NCBI GenBank assembly: GCA_963805295.1
Contig: CAWDTW010000109.1
Span: 1 to 64,000 of the forward strand
Source: Roseiarcus sp963805295
GTDB lineage: Bacteria; Pseudomonadota; Alphaproteobacteria; Rhizobiales; Beijerinckiaceae
Direction of reading: 5' to 3'
Length of the DNA: 64,000 nt
The first letter of the stretch is position 1, and each line of letters starts with the position of its first letter. Positions 28,623 to 38,225 of this stretch are shown here, one piece after another. The position numbers and the translations under genes are program-made. The notes under the pieces are model-generated. The model did not search any database and was not told the DNA's origin. It saw only the letters and a list, made by a program, of their open reading frames with translations.

Positions 28623-29786
28623 ATGAAGTCTGTCACCTCTGCGACCGCTGTCGCGACCACCGTCCGCGCGAATGATATCACGTTGTTCGCCTCGCTCGAA
28701 TTGAGCAAATCGAAATGGGTTGTGACGATCAACAGTCCGGGCAGCGAGAAGTTTTCCAAGCACGTGGTCGAGGGCGGGGACGGCGCCTGCCTGCTCGACC
28801 TTCTTTCGCGATCGAGGGCGAAGGCCGAGCAGCGCTATGGGGCGCCGGTCAAAACGGTCGTCATTCAGGAAGCGGGATTGGACGGGTTTTGGATTCATCG
28901 CTTGCTGCTCGCCAACGGGATCGAGAGCCACGTCGTCGATGCGGCTTCGATCGCGGTCGCCCGGCGGCATCGGCGGGCCAAGACCGATGCGATCGACGGC
29001 GAGACGCTGTTGCGGACGCTGATGGCCTGGGCGCGCGGCGAGCGGCGGGTCTGTTCGATGGTTCGGGCGCCGAGCCCGGAAGACGAGGATCGCCGGCGCC
29101 TGACGCGCGAGCGCGGCACGCTGCTGAAGGAACGCATTCAGCATACCAATCGGGTCCGGGGCCTGCTCAGCGGCCAAGGCGTCCGGGATTACAATCCGCT
29201 TCGGCGCGATCGTGTCGAACGACTGGAGGCGCTGCGAACCGGCGACGGTCGCGAGCTGCCGCCGATGCTGAAGGCGGAAATCCGCCGGGAACTCGATCGG
29301 ATCGCGCTAGCGACGACGCAACTGGCTGCGGTCGAACGGGCCCGCGACGCGCTCATCCGCACAGAAGCCGAGGAGCCGAACAACCCCGCCGCCCTGCTCC
29401 TCAGGTTCAAGGGCTTGGGCCCTGAGTTCGCCTCGCTCCTCTGGCTGGAATTGTTGTTCCGCAGCTTCGGCAACCGACGCCAGGTGGCGGCTTACGGCGG
29501 ATTGGCGCCCAGCCCCTGGCAGAGCGGCGGCGTCGAACGGGATCAGGGCATCTCGAAGTCGGGCAACCGCCGCCTGCGCAAGACGATGATCGAGCTTGCC
29601 TGGTTCTGGCTGCGTCACCAGCCGGACTCGGCGTTGAGCCGCTGGTTTCAGGCGCGGGTCGGCGCCGGGAAGGGACGAATCCGCCGGATCGCCATCGTCG
29701 CGCTGGCCCGCAAACTCCTCGTCGCCCTGTGGCGCTATGTCACCCAAGGCGTCGTTCCCGAGGGCGCCGTGTTCAAGACGGCATGA
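28623..29786 (+). CDS. IS110-family transposase
   Basis: The protein is 387 residues and intact. The N-terminal RuvC-like DEDD domain opens with LFASLELSKSKWVVTI (Glu in place of the usual first Asp, as in related rhizobial members), then VIQEAGLDGFWIHRLL and RRAKTDAIDGETLL (DxxD). The C-terminal domain carries the catalytic-serine region LAPSPWQSGGVERDQGISKS and GNRRLRKTMIELAWFWLRHQ. IS110 enzymes recombine through a structured bridge RNA that pairs with target and donor. GGAGGC precedes the ATG. Intact coding suggests the element could still be active. Confidence 0.92.
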   Translation: MKSVTSATAVATTVRANDITLFASLELSKSKWVVTINSPGSEKFSKHVVEGGDGACLLDLLSRSRAKAEQRYGAPVKTVVIQEAGLDGFWIHRLLLANGIESHVVDAASIAVARRHRRAKTDAIDGETLLRTLMAWARGERRVCSMVRAPSPEDEDRRRLTRERGTLLKERIQHTNRVRGLLSGQGVRDYNPLRRDRVERLEALRTGDGRELPPMLKAEIRRELDRIALATTQLAAVERARDALIRTEAEEPNNPAALLLRFKGLGPEFASLLWLELLFRSFGNRRQVAAYGGLAPSPWQSGGVERDQGISKSGNRRLRKTMIELAWFWLRHQPDSALSRWFQARVGAGKGRIRRIAIVALARKLLVALWRYVTQGVVPEGAVFKTA

Positions 29787-29994
29787 CCCGATGGCTCAAT
29801 CCCACTCCTGCACTCCAACGATGACTTAACGACTTAACCCCATTCCAGCGAAGCTGAACGCGACGGCTTCGCCGGATCCGGGCGGGCGGCGACCGCGGAT
29901 CAACCCCCGGGCTGAAACACGCCGTGAAAAAGGATGGTCCCGCCAACCCGAGCCCGATGCCCTCGAGCACGAGGGATTATGGTCCGAGCCCACA
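29787..29994 (+). ncRNA. candidate bridge-RNA region of the IS110 element
   Basis: The 600 non-coding bases between the transposase stop and the right end are where IS1111-type elements encode the RNA that guides integration. The 208 bases before the terminal repeats contain the short inverted words AAGCTGAACGCGACGGCTTC and CCCGGGCTG. No structure could be computed, and guide loops were not identified by eye. This is a positional inference only. Confidence 0.3.
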
Positions 29995-30386
29995 AGCTCG
30001 ACCGGATGTGAGGTGATGCGGTCATCAGGGCTGCATGGCAAAGACGGGCTCACGCTTCGGATCCAAACGCCCAGGAGAAAGTGAAATGACGAAATGAATG
30101 AGCTTGACTGGAAGCACCCATGTGAGCTCGACCGGATGTGAGGTGATGCGGTCATCAGGGCTGCATGGCAAAGACGGGCTCACGCTTCGGATCCAAACGC
30201 CCAGGAGAAAGTGAAATGACGAAATGAATGAGCTTGACTGGAAGCACCCCATGTGAGCTCGACCGGATGTGAGGTGATGCGGTCATCAGGGCTGCATGGC
30301 AAAGACGGGCTCACGCTTCGGATCCAAACGCCCAGGAGAAAGTGAAATGACGAAATGAATGAGCTTGACTGGAAGCACCCCATGTG
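29995..30386. repeat. three tandem copies of the IS110 right end (130-131 bp)
   Basis: Copies begin with AGCTCGACCGGATGTGAGGT at 29995, 30125 and 30256 and each ends GAAGCACCC(C)ATGTG. Copies 2 and 3 differ from copy 1 by one extra C near the end. Each copy is followed by AG, i.e. by the same dinucleotide that forms the element's crossover core. The real junction with ogt uses the third copy. Confidence 0.92.
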
Positions 30387-30388
30387 AG

Positions 30389-30804
30389 GGAATGATCAGC
30401 GGCGCCGGATTCCTGGCCATGGCCTCGCCGACGTCGCGCGCCGCCTCCCGGCCGGCGCCGACCTCCTTCGCCAAGGCGCCGTAAGTGGTCGTGCGGCCCC
30501 AGCCGACCCGGCGCAGGGCATAAAAGATCCGCCGGAGGAACGCATCCTCCCCGGCGAGATCGAGCCGGACGCTCGAAAAGTCGGTCTCCTCCCCTTCGAA
30601 GTATCGTTGGGCCGCCGCGACGACTTCCGCAATGTCCGACCGGGGCGCGCCGGGTTCGGCGTCTGGCGCCCGACGCCTGAGCAGCCGCTCGGCGGCTTCG
30701 GCGCTTTTCATCGGCAACTGAAAACGCGTGACGCCCAATTCGCTCCATGCGACGCCGCAGAAGCCGCTTGGCGTTTCGAAGATGTGATAATGTTGCGCGG
30801 TCAT
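30389..30804 (-). pseudogene. ogt: O6-methylguanine-DNA methyltransferase, 5' part (split by IS110)
   Basis: Ogt transfers the alkyl group of O6-methylguanine to its own cysteine. From ATG at 30802-30804 the sequence reads MTAQHYHIFETPSGFCGVAW, then LDLAGEDAFLRRIFYALRRV, GWGRTTTYGALAKEVGAGRE and NPAPLIIP. It stops one base into the TGT codon of the active-site cysteine, where the IS110 element is inserted. The 3' part is at 28414-28553. The gene is inactive as it stands. Confidence 0.88.
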
Positions 30805-31554
30805 CGCATGGCTTTTGCATCGCCCCGTTGGAAGCAACATGCGCCGCCGAGGCCGGAATTCAACCCGATTCTTGCGGCGCCAATGAAGGACCGTTACGGC
30901 CCGAGGGCGCGTTGCGCTTCGATCGGCCGGCGTACGGGCGGCTTCTCAATTCTGCATCGTCGTATCGACACAATGCCAAGCGAAAGGTTGACGAGAACAG
31001 AGAGAGAACCTACAATGCCGTCTCGACCGGGAATCGAGATGGCGCTGACAAACGTAGCCCAAGCGACCATGCGCGTTCGCGCCCACGATTTCATTCGTGG
31101 GCCGGCGACGACGCTCTCGCGTCACCTGCCGCAGCGCGGAGCGGGTCGCGCTGCGGGGAGAAGCGCCGACAAATTTTTTTGTGGCCGGGAGTCCCGCGCA
31201 ACCCATTGAAAACGCTTGAATTCGCGGAAAAAATAGGAAGGAAAAGGAAAGAAAAGGAAGGAGTTTTGCGGCCTTCTGTGCGTCGGGGAAGCGCGCAAGG
31301 CGCGCGCCGGCGGCGTCTTTGAAGGAATTTTAGGAGGCGACGGAGCTCGCCGCTAGAGCGAGGCGCGAAGGGACGAGACCATGCAGGGGATTGATGGCGT
31401 CGCCGCCTCGGCGGTCGGCTCGGAAGTGGCGCCGCAAGCCTTTGAAATCGCAAGAAACACGCCGGGGATTGGCAGGCGGCTGGGCGGGCCGCGCTTTGCA
31501 GCGCGCGGAGCGCCGCCTATATCAGCGCCGCTCCCATCATCCCGGAGGTTCGAT
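30805..31554. other. 750-base gap before the DegP-type gene
   Basis: No convincing gene is present. From 31155 to 31260 there is a purine-rich, A-rich stretch (AAAAATAGGAAGG, AAAGGAAAG, AAAGGAAGG). The frame of the protease is open from 31381, but the segment before 31555 is not protein-like and lacks a signal peptide. Confidence 0.4.
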
Positions 31555-32949
31555 TTGATCCGCCTGGCGCTCGCCGTCGCATTCGCGCTTCTCTGCGGCT
31601 CGGCCGTCGCCGACACGGCGCCGAGGGTCGCGCCGCAAAGCCCGGCGCAGGTGCGTCTCTCCTTCGCGCCGGTCGTCAAGAAGGCGGCGCCCGCGGTGGT
31701 CAACGTCTACGCGTCGCGGGTCGACACGATGCCGCGCAATCCGCTGTTCGACGATCCGATTTTCCGCCGGTTTTTCGGGAGCGGCGGCGGCGAGGACCAG
31801 CGGGTGCAGAAGGCGCTGGGCTCCGGCGTCATCGTCGATCGGTCGGGTCTCGTCGTCACCAACCATCACGTCATCGAGGGCATGACCGAGGTGAAGGTCT
31901 CGCTCGCCGACAAGCGCGAGTTCGAGGCCGAGATCGTGCTGCGCGATCCGCGCACCGACCTCGCCGTGCTGCGCATCAAAGGCGGCGACAATTTCCCGGT
32001 GCTCGAGATGGGCGATTCGGACGCGCTCGAGGTCGGCGATTTCGTCATCGCCATCGGCGATCCGTTCGGCGTCGGCCAGACGGTCACCCAGGGCATCGTG
32101 TCGGCGCTCGCGCGCACAGAGGTCGGCATCAACGACTACGGCTTCTTCATCCAGACCGACGCGGCGATCAATCCCGGCAATTCGGGCGGCGCGCTGGTCG
32201 ACCTCGACGGCAAGCTCATCGGCATCAATTCTGCGATCTACTCACGCTCGGGCGGCAGCATGGGGATCGGCTTCGCCATTCCGGTCAACATGGTCAAAGG
32301 CGTGGTCGGCGCGGCGCTTCGCGGCGGCACGACGGTCAGACGGCCCTGGCTCGGCGCTACGCTGCAGAACGTGTCAAAAGACATCGCCGACAATCTCGGC
32401 CTCGAACGCCCGACCGGGGCGCTGGTCGTCGACGTCGTCGGCGGCGGGCCCGCGGCCGAAGCGGGACTGAAGCGCGGCGACCTCATTGCCGCCATCGACA
32501 ACCAGGCCGTCGACGACGCTGGAAGCGTGGGCTTCCGTCTAGGGGTCAAGCCGCTCGGCGGCTCGGCGAGGCTCACGGTCCTGCGGAACGGGCGGACCCT
32601 GGATCTGCCGCTGAAGCTTGCGTCCGCGCCGGAAATCCCGCCGCGCGACGCGCTGACGATCCACAGCCGTTCGCCCTTCGACGGCGCGGAAGTGATGAAT
32701 TTGTCGCCTGCGGTGATGGAGGAGCTGTCGCTCGAGAGCGCCCGCGAGGGCGTCGTGGTCGCAGCCGTCAGCGACGGCTCGACCGCCGCCCAGGTCGGCG
32801 TGCAGAAGGGCGACGTCGTGGTCACGGTGAACGGGCAGAAAATCGCGACGACTCGCGATCTCGAGAGAGCCTGCGCGGAGCGCGCGCGGTGGTGGGACCT
32901 GACGATCCAGCGCGGTGCCGAGACGATCCGCACGCGGCTCGGCGGATGA
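31555..32949 (+). CDS. DegP/Do-type periplasmic serine protease with two PDZ domains
   Basis: The preferred start is TTG at 31555, six bases after CCCGGAGG; it yields the signal peptide LIRLALAVAFALLCGSAVAD. An upstream in-frame ATG at 31381 would add 58 residues before the signal peptide. The trypsin-like domain has His in VVTNHHVIEGM, Asp in RDPRTDLAVLRI and Ser in INPGNSGGALVDL. Two PDZ domains follow (RRPWLGATLQNVSKDIADNL; AAQVGVQKGDVVVTVNGQ). It probably handles misfolded envelope proteins. The gene is intact, 464 residues from the preferred start. In many relatives rarA follows; here a ParA-like gene converges instead. Confidence 0.9.
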   Translation: MIRLALAVAFALLCGSAVADTAPRVAPQSPAQVRLSFAPVVKKAAPAVVNVYASRVDTMPRNPLFDDPIFRRFFGSGGGEDQRVQKALGSGVIVDRSGLVVTNHHVIEGMTEVKVSLADKREFEAEIVLRDPRTDLAVLRIKGGDNFPVLEMGDSDALEVGDFVIAIGDPFGVGQTVTQGIVSALARTEVGINDYGFFIQTDAAINPGNSGGALVDLDGKLIGINSAIYSRSGGSMGIGFAIPVNMVKGVVGAALRGGTTVRRPWLGATLQNVSKDIADNLGLERPTGALVVDVVGGGPAAEAGLKRGDLIAAIDNQAVDDAGSVGFRLGVKPLGGSARLTVLRNGRTLDLPLKLASAPEIPPRDALTIHSRSPFDGAEVMNLSPAVMEELSLESAREGVVVAAVSDGSTAAQVGVQKGDVVVTVNGQKIATTRDLERACAERARWWDLTIQRGAETIRTRLGG

Positions 32950-33026
32950 AGCGGCGGCAAAAAAGCAGGGCGCTCGAGAAAGCGTCCTGCCGAGATGCGC
33001 GAGCAGGGAGGAGCCTCCCGCTTGAG

Positions 33027-33683
33027 TCATGCGGCTTTGCGCGCAGCCGTCCGGGGTCTGGCCTTGGCCAGGCGGCGCCGGATCGAGACCCACAGCGCGC
33101 GCATTTCCTCGGCCGCGGCGCCGTTGGGATTGAGCTCGGTGACGCCGAGGCCGTGGCGCGCAGCTTCTTGATAATCGACGCGCGAGAGAATGAGCGGCGA
33201 GATGAGGGCGCCCATCTCCTCCAGCGTCTCCACGCCATCCTGGACGCGCGCGGTCTGCTGGGCGGGCGGACACTGATTGAGCAGGAATACGAACTCGCCG
33301 CCGACGGCTTTGAGGGCGGCGCGGGTCTTGGCGTTTGCCCAGAGATCGAACATGCTCGGACGCGACGGGATGATGTTGAGGTCCGCGACGACCATCGCGG
33401 CCGCCGGAGCCGGACCCTCCGCGCCGGGCGTATCGATGATCGCAAGCGTAAAGCCCTTGGCCTTCAGCTGCGCCAAGACGGCCGGCAGTCGCGCGGCGCC
33501 CGACGCGGCGACTTCAATGTCGTCTGAGCCGCGGGTCTTGACCCAATTCGTCAACGAACCCTGCGGATCCATGTCAATGACGCAGACTTTCTCCTTCATC
33601 TCCTGGGCTGCGACAGCGAGCGACAAAGCGAGAGTGCTCTTACCGGACCCGCCCTTCTGGGTGACGAATGCGATTGTCAGCAT
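33027..33683 (-). CDS. ParA/MinD-family ATPase, orphan
   Basis: This 218-residue protein has the deviant Walker A of ParA-type ATPases, TQKGGSGKSTLALSLAVAA, a switch I region VCVIDMDPQGSLTNWVKTRG and Walker B LAIIDTPGAEG. The C-terminal part (NAKTRAALKAVGGEFVFLLN, then DYQEAARHGLGVTELNPNG) resembles short ParA homologues found on plasmids and chromosomes. No parB gene or parS-like repeats are adjacent, so a cargo-positioning rather than plasmid-partition role is equally possible. The start at 33681-33683 is preferred over an upstream in-frame start. It converges with the DegP-type gene. Confidence 0.85.
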   Translation of the reverse strand: MLTIAFVTQKGGSGKSTLALSLAVAAQEMKEKVCVIDMDPQGSLTNWVKTRGSDDIEVAASGAARLPAVLAQLKAKGFTLAIIDTPGAEGPAPAAAMVVADLNIIPSRPSMFDLWANAKTRAALKAVGGEFVFLLNQCPPAQQTARVQDGVETLEEMGALISPLILSRVDYQEAARHGLGVTELNPNGAAAEEMRALWVSIRRRLAKARPRTAARKAA

Positions 33684-33954
33684 GACTTCTTCGCCTCGAC
33701 TTTCCGTTTTTTGCGCCCTGGCTGCTGCATGCATCGAGGGCTTGGGTTAATGAACCCTTAGATGTTGACGGTTGTTCGGTTAACAAATGCTTACCGATTC
33801 AGCGGGCCTCGAGAAATTGTCACATTTGGCCGTAGTTTGTTGAATTTGCGCTCCACATCGGGAAGCCGCGGCCGGCCCGCGAGGGATAACCCGACCGCTT
33901 CAGTGGGGCGAACGCTGAAAGTCGCAGGCTATGCGCGGACGCGAGGCGATCGCC

Positions 33955-34203
33955 TCATCCGCCGTCGAGCGGCGTCACGCCCGTCGGCATGCCGTCCGCA
34001 GCGAGGGTGATCCTCTCAATCCGCATTTCGGCGTTCTTGAGCAATGCGTCGCATCGCCTCTTGAGCTCTTCGCCGCGCTCATAGAGCCTGATCGAATTGT
34101 CGAGCGACACGGCGCCTTTTTCGAGCTGATCGACGATGCCCTCGAGCTCCGCGAGCGCCGTTTCGAACGGCATGCCGGCGATGTCCGGATTGGCTTCGGC
34201 CAC
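33955..34203 (-). CDS. xseB: exodeoxyribonuclease VII small subunit
   Basis: XseB wraps around the large subunit XseA in exonuclease VII, which degrades single-stranded DNA. The 82-residue protein MAEANPDIAGMPFETALAEL, then EGIVDQLEKGAVSLDNSIRL and YERGEELKRRCDALLKNAE matches the family end to end, with the coiled-coil heptads and the YxRGxxL motif. It is intact. xseA is not beside it, which is common in alphaproteobacteria. Confidence 0.92.
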   Translation of the reverse strand: MAEANPDIAGMPFETALAELEGIVDQLEKGAVSLDNSIRLYERGEELKRRCDALLKNAEMRIERITLAADGMPTGVTPLDGG

Positions 34204-34276
34204 AGTTTTCTCCCCCCGCCTGAACTGGAGAGCGCGCGGAGGTTCACGTCCCGAGGGGTCCGGCGCCGTCGACGCT

Positions 34277-34490
34277 TCAGTCCGGCCGCGCCGAAATCAG
34301 ATCCAGCGTCTTCGGCGTACCGCTCGGCTGCACCCGGGCGCCGAAGGACTTCGCGAACACGGTCGCGAACTCGCTGGACTTATAGACCCGGCTCAGCGCG
34401 CGGTCCACGGCCGGGCGGAAGTCGCTGTCGCTGCGCGGCAGCGCCAGCGCATAGGGCTTAAGCGACAGATAGTTGGCGGCGAGGGTAGGG
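34277..34490 (-). pseudogene. C-terminal fragment of an amino-acid ABC transporter binding protein
   Basis: On the minus strand NYLSLKPYALALPRSDSDFR, then PAVDRALSRVYKSSEFATVF and AKSFGARVQPSGTPKTLDLI run to a stop at 34277-34279. This is the C-terminal lobe of an extracellular solute-binding protein family 3 member (glutamate/aspartate type). Nothing upstream of about 34490 belongs to it, because the Lrp gene ends there, so it is a relic left by a deletion. Confidence 0.6.
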
Positions 34491-34495
34491 CGAGG

Positions 34496-34958
34496 TCAGA
34501 TCGGGAGGGCGGCGGTCTTCTTGACGGTGCGCAGGGTCAGCGTCGATTGCACCCGCGAGACGCCGGGCATCTGCGTGGGACTCTCGGTGTGAATTCGCTC
34601 GTAGTCGGGCGCGTCGCGAAAGGCGACGCGCATAAGATAGCCGGCTGTCCCCGCGAGCAGATAGCACTCGGTGATTTCGGAGTGGCGCTTGGCGTCGCGC
34701 TCGAAAGCGTCGAGCATCGCGCGTCCCTGCTGCTCCAGCGTGACGAACACCAAAGTCGCGCCGGCGAGGCCCGCTTTCACGGTGTCGAGCAGCATTGCGT
34801 AGCCCGCGAAGGTTCCCCTTTTCCTCCAGGCCGCCCACCCGGCGCAGGCAGGCCGAGGGCGACAGATGCACCCGCTCGGCGAGTTCGGCGTTGGTCATCC
34901 GCTCGTCGCGCATCAATTCGCGCAGGATGGCGCGGTCAAGATCGTCAATGCTGTCCAT
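34496..34958 (-). CDS. Lrp/AsnC-family transcriptional regulator, one frameshift
   Basis: The N-terminal winged helix MDSIDDLDRAILRELMRDER, then TNAELAERVHLSPSACLRRV, is followed after a one-base shift near 34815 by the RAM ligand-binding domain: MLLDTVKAGLAGATLVFVTL, HSEITECYLLAGTAGYLMRV and VQSTLTLRTVKKTAALP. The total is about 154 residues, normal for the family. It is divergent from ald with 135 bases between; AldR/BkdR-type regulators placed in this way usually activate alanine dehydrogenase in response to alanine. The AT-rich segment 34988-35035 (GCGCAATATTATGCG and neighbours) is the likely operator region. Confidence 0.85.
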
Positions 34959-35093
34959 GCGCACGAATTGAGGCTGCAGCGACCATGGCGCGCAATATTA
35001 TGCGAAATATCGCCAAGGAAAAGTCAGAAATCGACGACAGATTGCAGCGAGAAGGCGCCATGATTGCGCGATGCGGTTCAAGGAGGCGCACCC
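34959..35093. promoter_or_regulatory. divergent Lrp-ald control region
   Basis: This 135-base interval separates the two divergent start codons. It contains GCGCAATATTATGCG (34990-35004), an imperfect palindrome in an AT-rich setting of the kind Lrp-type proteins bind, and ends in AAGGAGGCGCACCC as the ald ribosome binding site. Operator function is inferred from position. Confidence 0.4.
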
Positions 35094-36209
<1,116 letters not shown>

Positions 36210-36213
36210 TCGG

Positions 36214-36573
36214 CTACGGCTCGTCGACTTCCGGCGCGTGGCGCGCGTCGACATAGACCCAGGCGCTGCGGCCCGAGGCGAGCGGGGCGAGCACGCGCCC
36301 GTAGGCGTCGACCTCGTAGGCGTCGGCGCTCTCGAGTTCCACGCCGCTGATCTCGAATACGGTTCCGGCGACGCGGTCCTCGCTCCTGCCAGTGAACGCG
36401 ACGATCGGATGATGCGTCATGCCGCTCTTGGCGATCACGTCCGCGTCTTCGATCTCGACCATCGACTGGGCGTAGCCCACGAGCGCGTCGATGCGCCCGG
36501 TCAGGAGCCTTCCGAAGGTCGACATCTGCACGCCGTCCTGCTGGAGCGTGCCGTAGGAAAACAACAGGGGCAT
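36214..36573 (-). CDS. gamma-glutamylcyclotransferase-like (AIG2-like) protein
   Basis: The 119-residue protein starts MPLLFSYGTLQQDGVQMSTF; YGTL is the signature of the GGCT/AIG2-like fold. The catalytic acid expected in the family corresponds to the glutamate of VFEISGVELESADAYE or its neighbour. Activity toward gamma-glutamyl amines or peptides is inferred from family membership only. It converges with ald, five bases apart, and follows the cell wall hydrolase in the same direction. Confidence 0.85.
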   Translation of the reverse strand: MPLLFSYGTLQQDGVQMSTFGRLLTGRIDALVGYAQSMVEIEDADVIAKSGMTHHPIVAFTGRSEDRVAGTVFEISGVELESADAYEVDAYGRVLAPLASGRSAWVYVDARHAPEVDEP

Positions 36574-36632
36574 GAGAATCTCCGGCCAGGGCGCCGCACT
36601 CTACCCGGGCCCGGAAGGAGCGATCAATGCGC

Positions 36633-37808
36633 CTAAGGCCGGTCGCCGTTTCCGTTGAGCGCGCCGGGGGCCCAGTTCACCCCGTCGCGCATGGCGTAGA
36701 AGATGTGGGCGCCGATGCGGTCGACCCGGCGCAGATAGCCGACCCAGAACGGCGAGACGTAATTGGCGTGGTAGTTGACCGCCTCCGCGACGGCCGGATT
36801 GTAGTTGTTCCCGCTGACCACTTCTTGGGCGATGCGGGTCGCGACCGCCCAGGCGCCAGGCTCCCCGATGCGTAGCGACTTGCCTTCGCAGGCGAAGGAG
36901 AACTGGCAGGCGAACGGCCGGTTGCGGTCCTGGTAGACAACGCCGCAGACGGTGGTCGGATAAATGCCGCTGCGCACCCGGTTCAGAACCACCTGGGCGA
37001 CGGCCGCCTGGCCCGGCTCGGGTTCGCTGCGCGACTCGAAATAGATGGCCTCCGCCAGACACCGCATCTCGCGAGCGTTGTCTTTCGGATCGATGAGGGC
37101 GGCGTAGTTCGGCTGGCCTTCGCCGAGCGGCGACTTCCCAGCGATCGTCGTCTGCGGCGCCCCGGAATCGCTTTCGACGGCCACCACGACGCCGTCGCTC
37201 GGCGTCGGGGAGGACGAGTTGAGGGCGAAGTCGAGCGGCAAGGCCGGGGTCGCGCCGTCGCTGAAGGTCGAATCCTCGGCGCCGGGCGTGCGCCCGGAAT
37301 CGCCGGGCCGCACGGGGCTCATGGTGTGTCCGGGATCGAATTCGGCGTCGCGCGGATCCTGGATTTCGTGCGGCCAGGCGCGCGGGGCGTCCGGGACGGC
37401 GCGGTTCGGGCCGCCGCGGTCGCGGGCGTCGAAGCCGGGGCGCAGGCCGATGAACGGATCGTCCTTGGCGCTGTGGTCGACAGCGGGGAACGGCGCCGCC
37501 GGGTCCTTGAGGGTCCGGTTCGGCTCGATCTCGTCGGGAGCGGCAGAGTCGCCGGGATGGCCGACGGCGAAGCGCGCCTCGACGATCGGCAGCGGCGTGC
37601 CGTCCGCGTCCACCGCCTGGCGCCGACGGGCGAGCGCGATCGCCCTGCGGACCGGGTCGCTGGCGTCGAGGAGCCGGTTGCGGTCGTAGACGCCGGAGTA
37701 TTGGGCGGGCTCCTGCCCCGCCTCGGCGGTGATCGACAGGAGCACGCCGAACGCCAGGCACCAGGGGGCGACCACCGATGCGGCCCATCCTAACCGCGAG
37801 CGACCCAT
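36633..37808 (-). CDS. SleB-type cell wall hydrolase
   Basis: Starting at 37806-37808 gives MGRSRLGWAASVVAPWCLAF and an N-terminal signal/anchor segment. About 210 residues of low-complexity, proline- and aspartate-rich linker follow. The C-terminal 130 residues form the Hydrolase_2 (PF07486) domain: REMRCLAEAIYFESRSEPEP with the catalytic Glu, GQAAVAQVVLNRVRSGIYPT, FSFACEGKSLRI, YNPAVAEAVNYHANYVSPFW and DRIGAHIFYA. Alphaproteobacterial members act in growth-phase peptidoglycan remodelling. The gene is intact, 391 residues. An upstream in-frame start at 37874 lacks a plausible ribosome binding site. Confidence 0.88.
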   Translation of the reverse strand: MGRSRLGWAASVVAPWCLAFGVLLSITAEAGQEPAQYSGVYDRNRLLDASDPVRRAIALARRRQAVDADGTPLPIVEARFAVGHPGDSAAPDEIEPNRTLKDPAAPFPAVDHSAKDDPFIGLRPGFDARDRGGPNRAVPDAPRAWPHEIQDPRDAEFDPGHTMSPVRPGDSGRTPGAEDSTFSDGATPALPLDFALNSSSPTPSDGVVVAVESDSGAPQTTIAGKSPLGEGQPNYAALIDPKDNAREMRCLAEAIYFESRSEPEPGQAAVAQVVLNRVRSGIYPTTVCGVVYQDRNRPFACQFSFACEGKSLRIGEPGAWAVATRIAQEVVSGNNYNPAVAEAVNYHANYVSPFWVGYLRRVDRIGAHIFYAMRDGVNWAPGALNGNGDRP

Positions 37809-38072
37809 ACGCCTTCCACGCCCTCTCGTCCCCGTTCCCGAAAGGCGCGGGCTTAGGGGGCTAAGCGCGCGCAATGCGAACGATTCGATTTATGGGAGCT
37901 TAAGGTTGCGAGCGGGTTACTGGAGGGAAGGGCCCGCCGTCCCGGTTTGGGGCAGGCGCGACGGCCGCCGGGTGCGCTATTTCCGGGCGGCCCGTCCCGG
38001 CCGGCAGGCCACGGGCCGCCTTGCCGAATCCGTCATGCACGCAACGATAACAAGGGCTTGGGCGCCATTTTC

Positions 38073-38217
38073 GTAACCGGGGCAAATTCCCGGGCAGGAG
38101 CGCGGGAGGAAAAAATTCAGAAGGCCGGCGCTCGCGCAAGCGCTTGATAAGATTCAATCTCGCAACTGCAGCATTTTGCTTTGTGCAGTTGCGTGCCCGG
38201 GAATTTGCCCCGGTTAC
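38073..38217. mobile_element. 145-bp MITE of the adjacent IS66 element
   Basis: The sequence starts GTAACCGGGGCAAATTCCCG and ends in its complement CGGGAATTTGCCCCGGTTAC, exactly the ends of the neighbouring IS66, with no coding capacity between. It is flanked by CCATTTTC at 38065-38072 and 38218-38225, an 8-bp target duplication as made by IS66-family transposases. The full IS66 follows immediately. Confidence 0.85.
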
Positions 38218-38225
38218 CCATTTTC

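Larger units (their letters stand above)
28554..30388 (+). mobile_element. IS110-family insertion sequence inside ogt
   Basis: The element occupies 28554/28556 to 30386/30388, bounded on both sides by AG (CT on the target's coding strand), the kind of 2-bp core seen for IS110 elements, with no longer duplication. The transposase starts only 68 bases from the left end, while 600 non-coding bases follow it. This layout is that of the IS1111-type subgroup, in which the bridge RNA is encoded downstream of the transposase; by inference it should be sought at 29787-30388. The last 393 bases are a threefold tandem repeat of the right end. Confidence 0.85.

Noticed and set aside
30025..30383. Short repeated proteins (MGCFQSSSFISSFHFLLGVW) on the minus strand
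   Set aside because: They are translations of the triplicated IS110 right end, each lacking a ribosome binding site.
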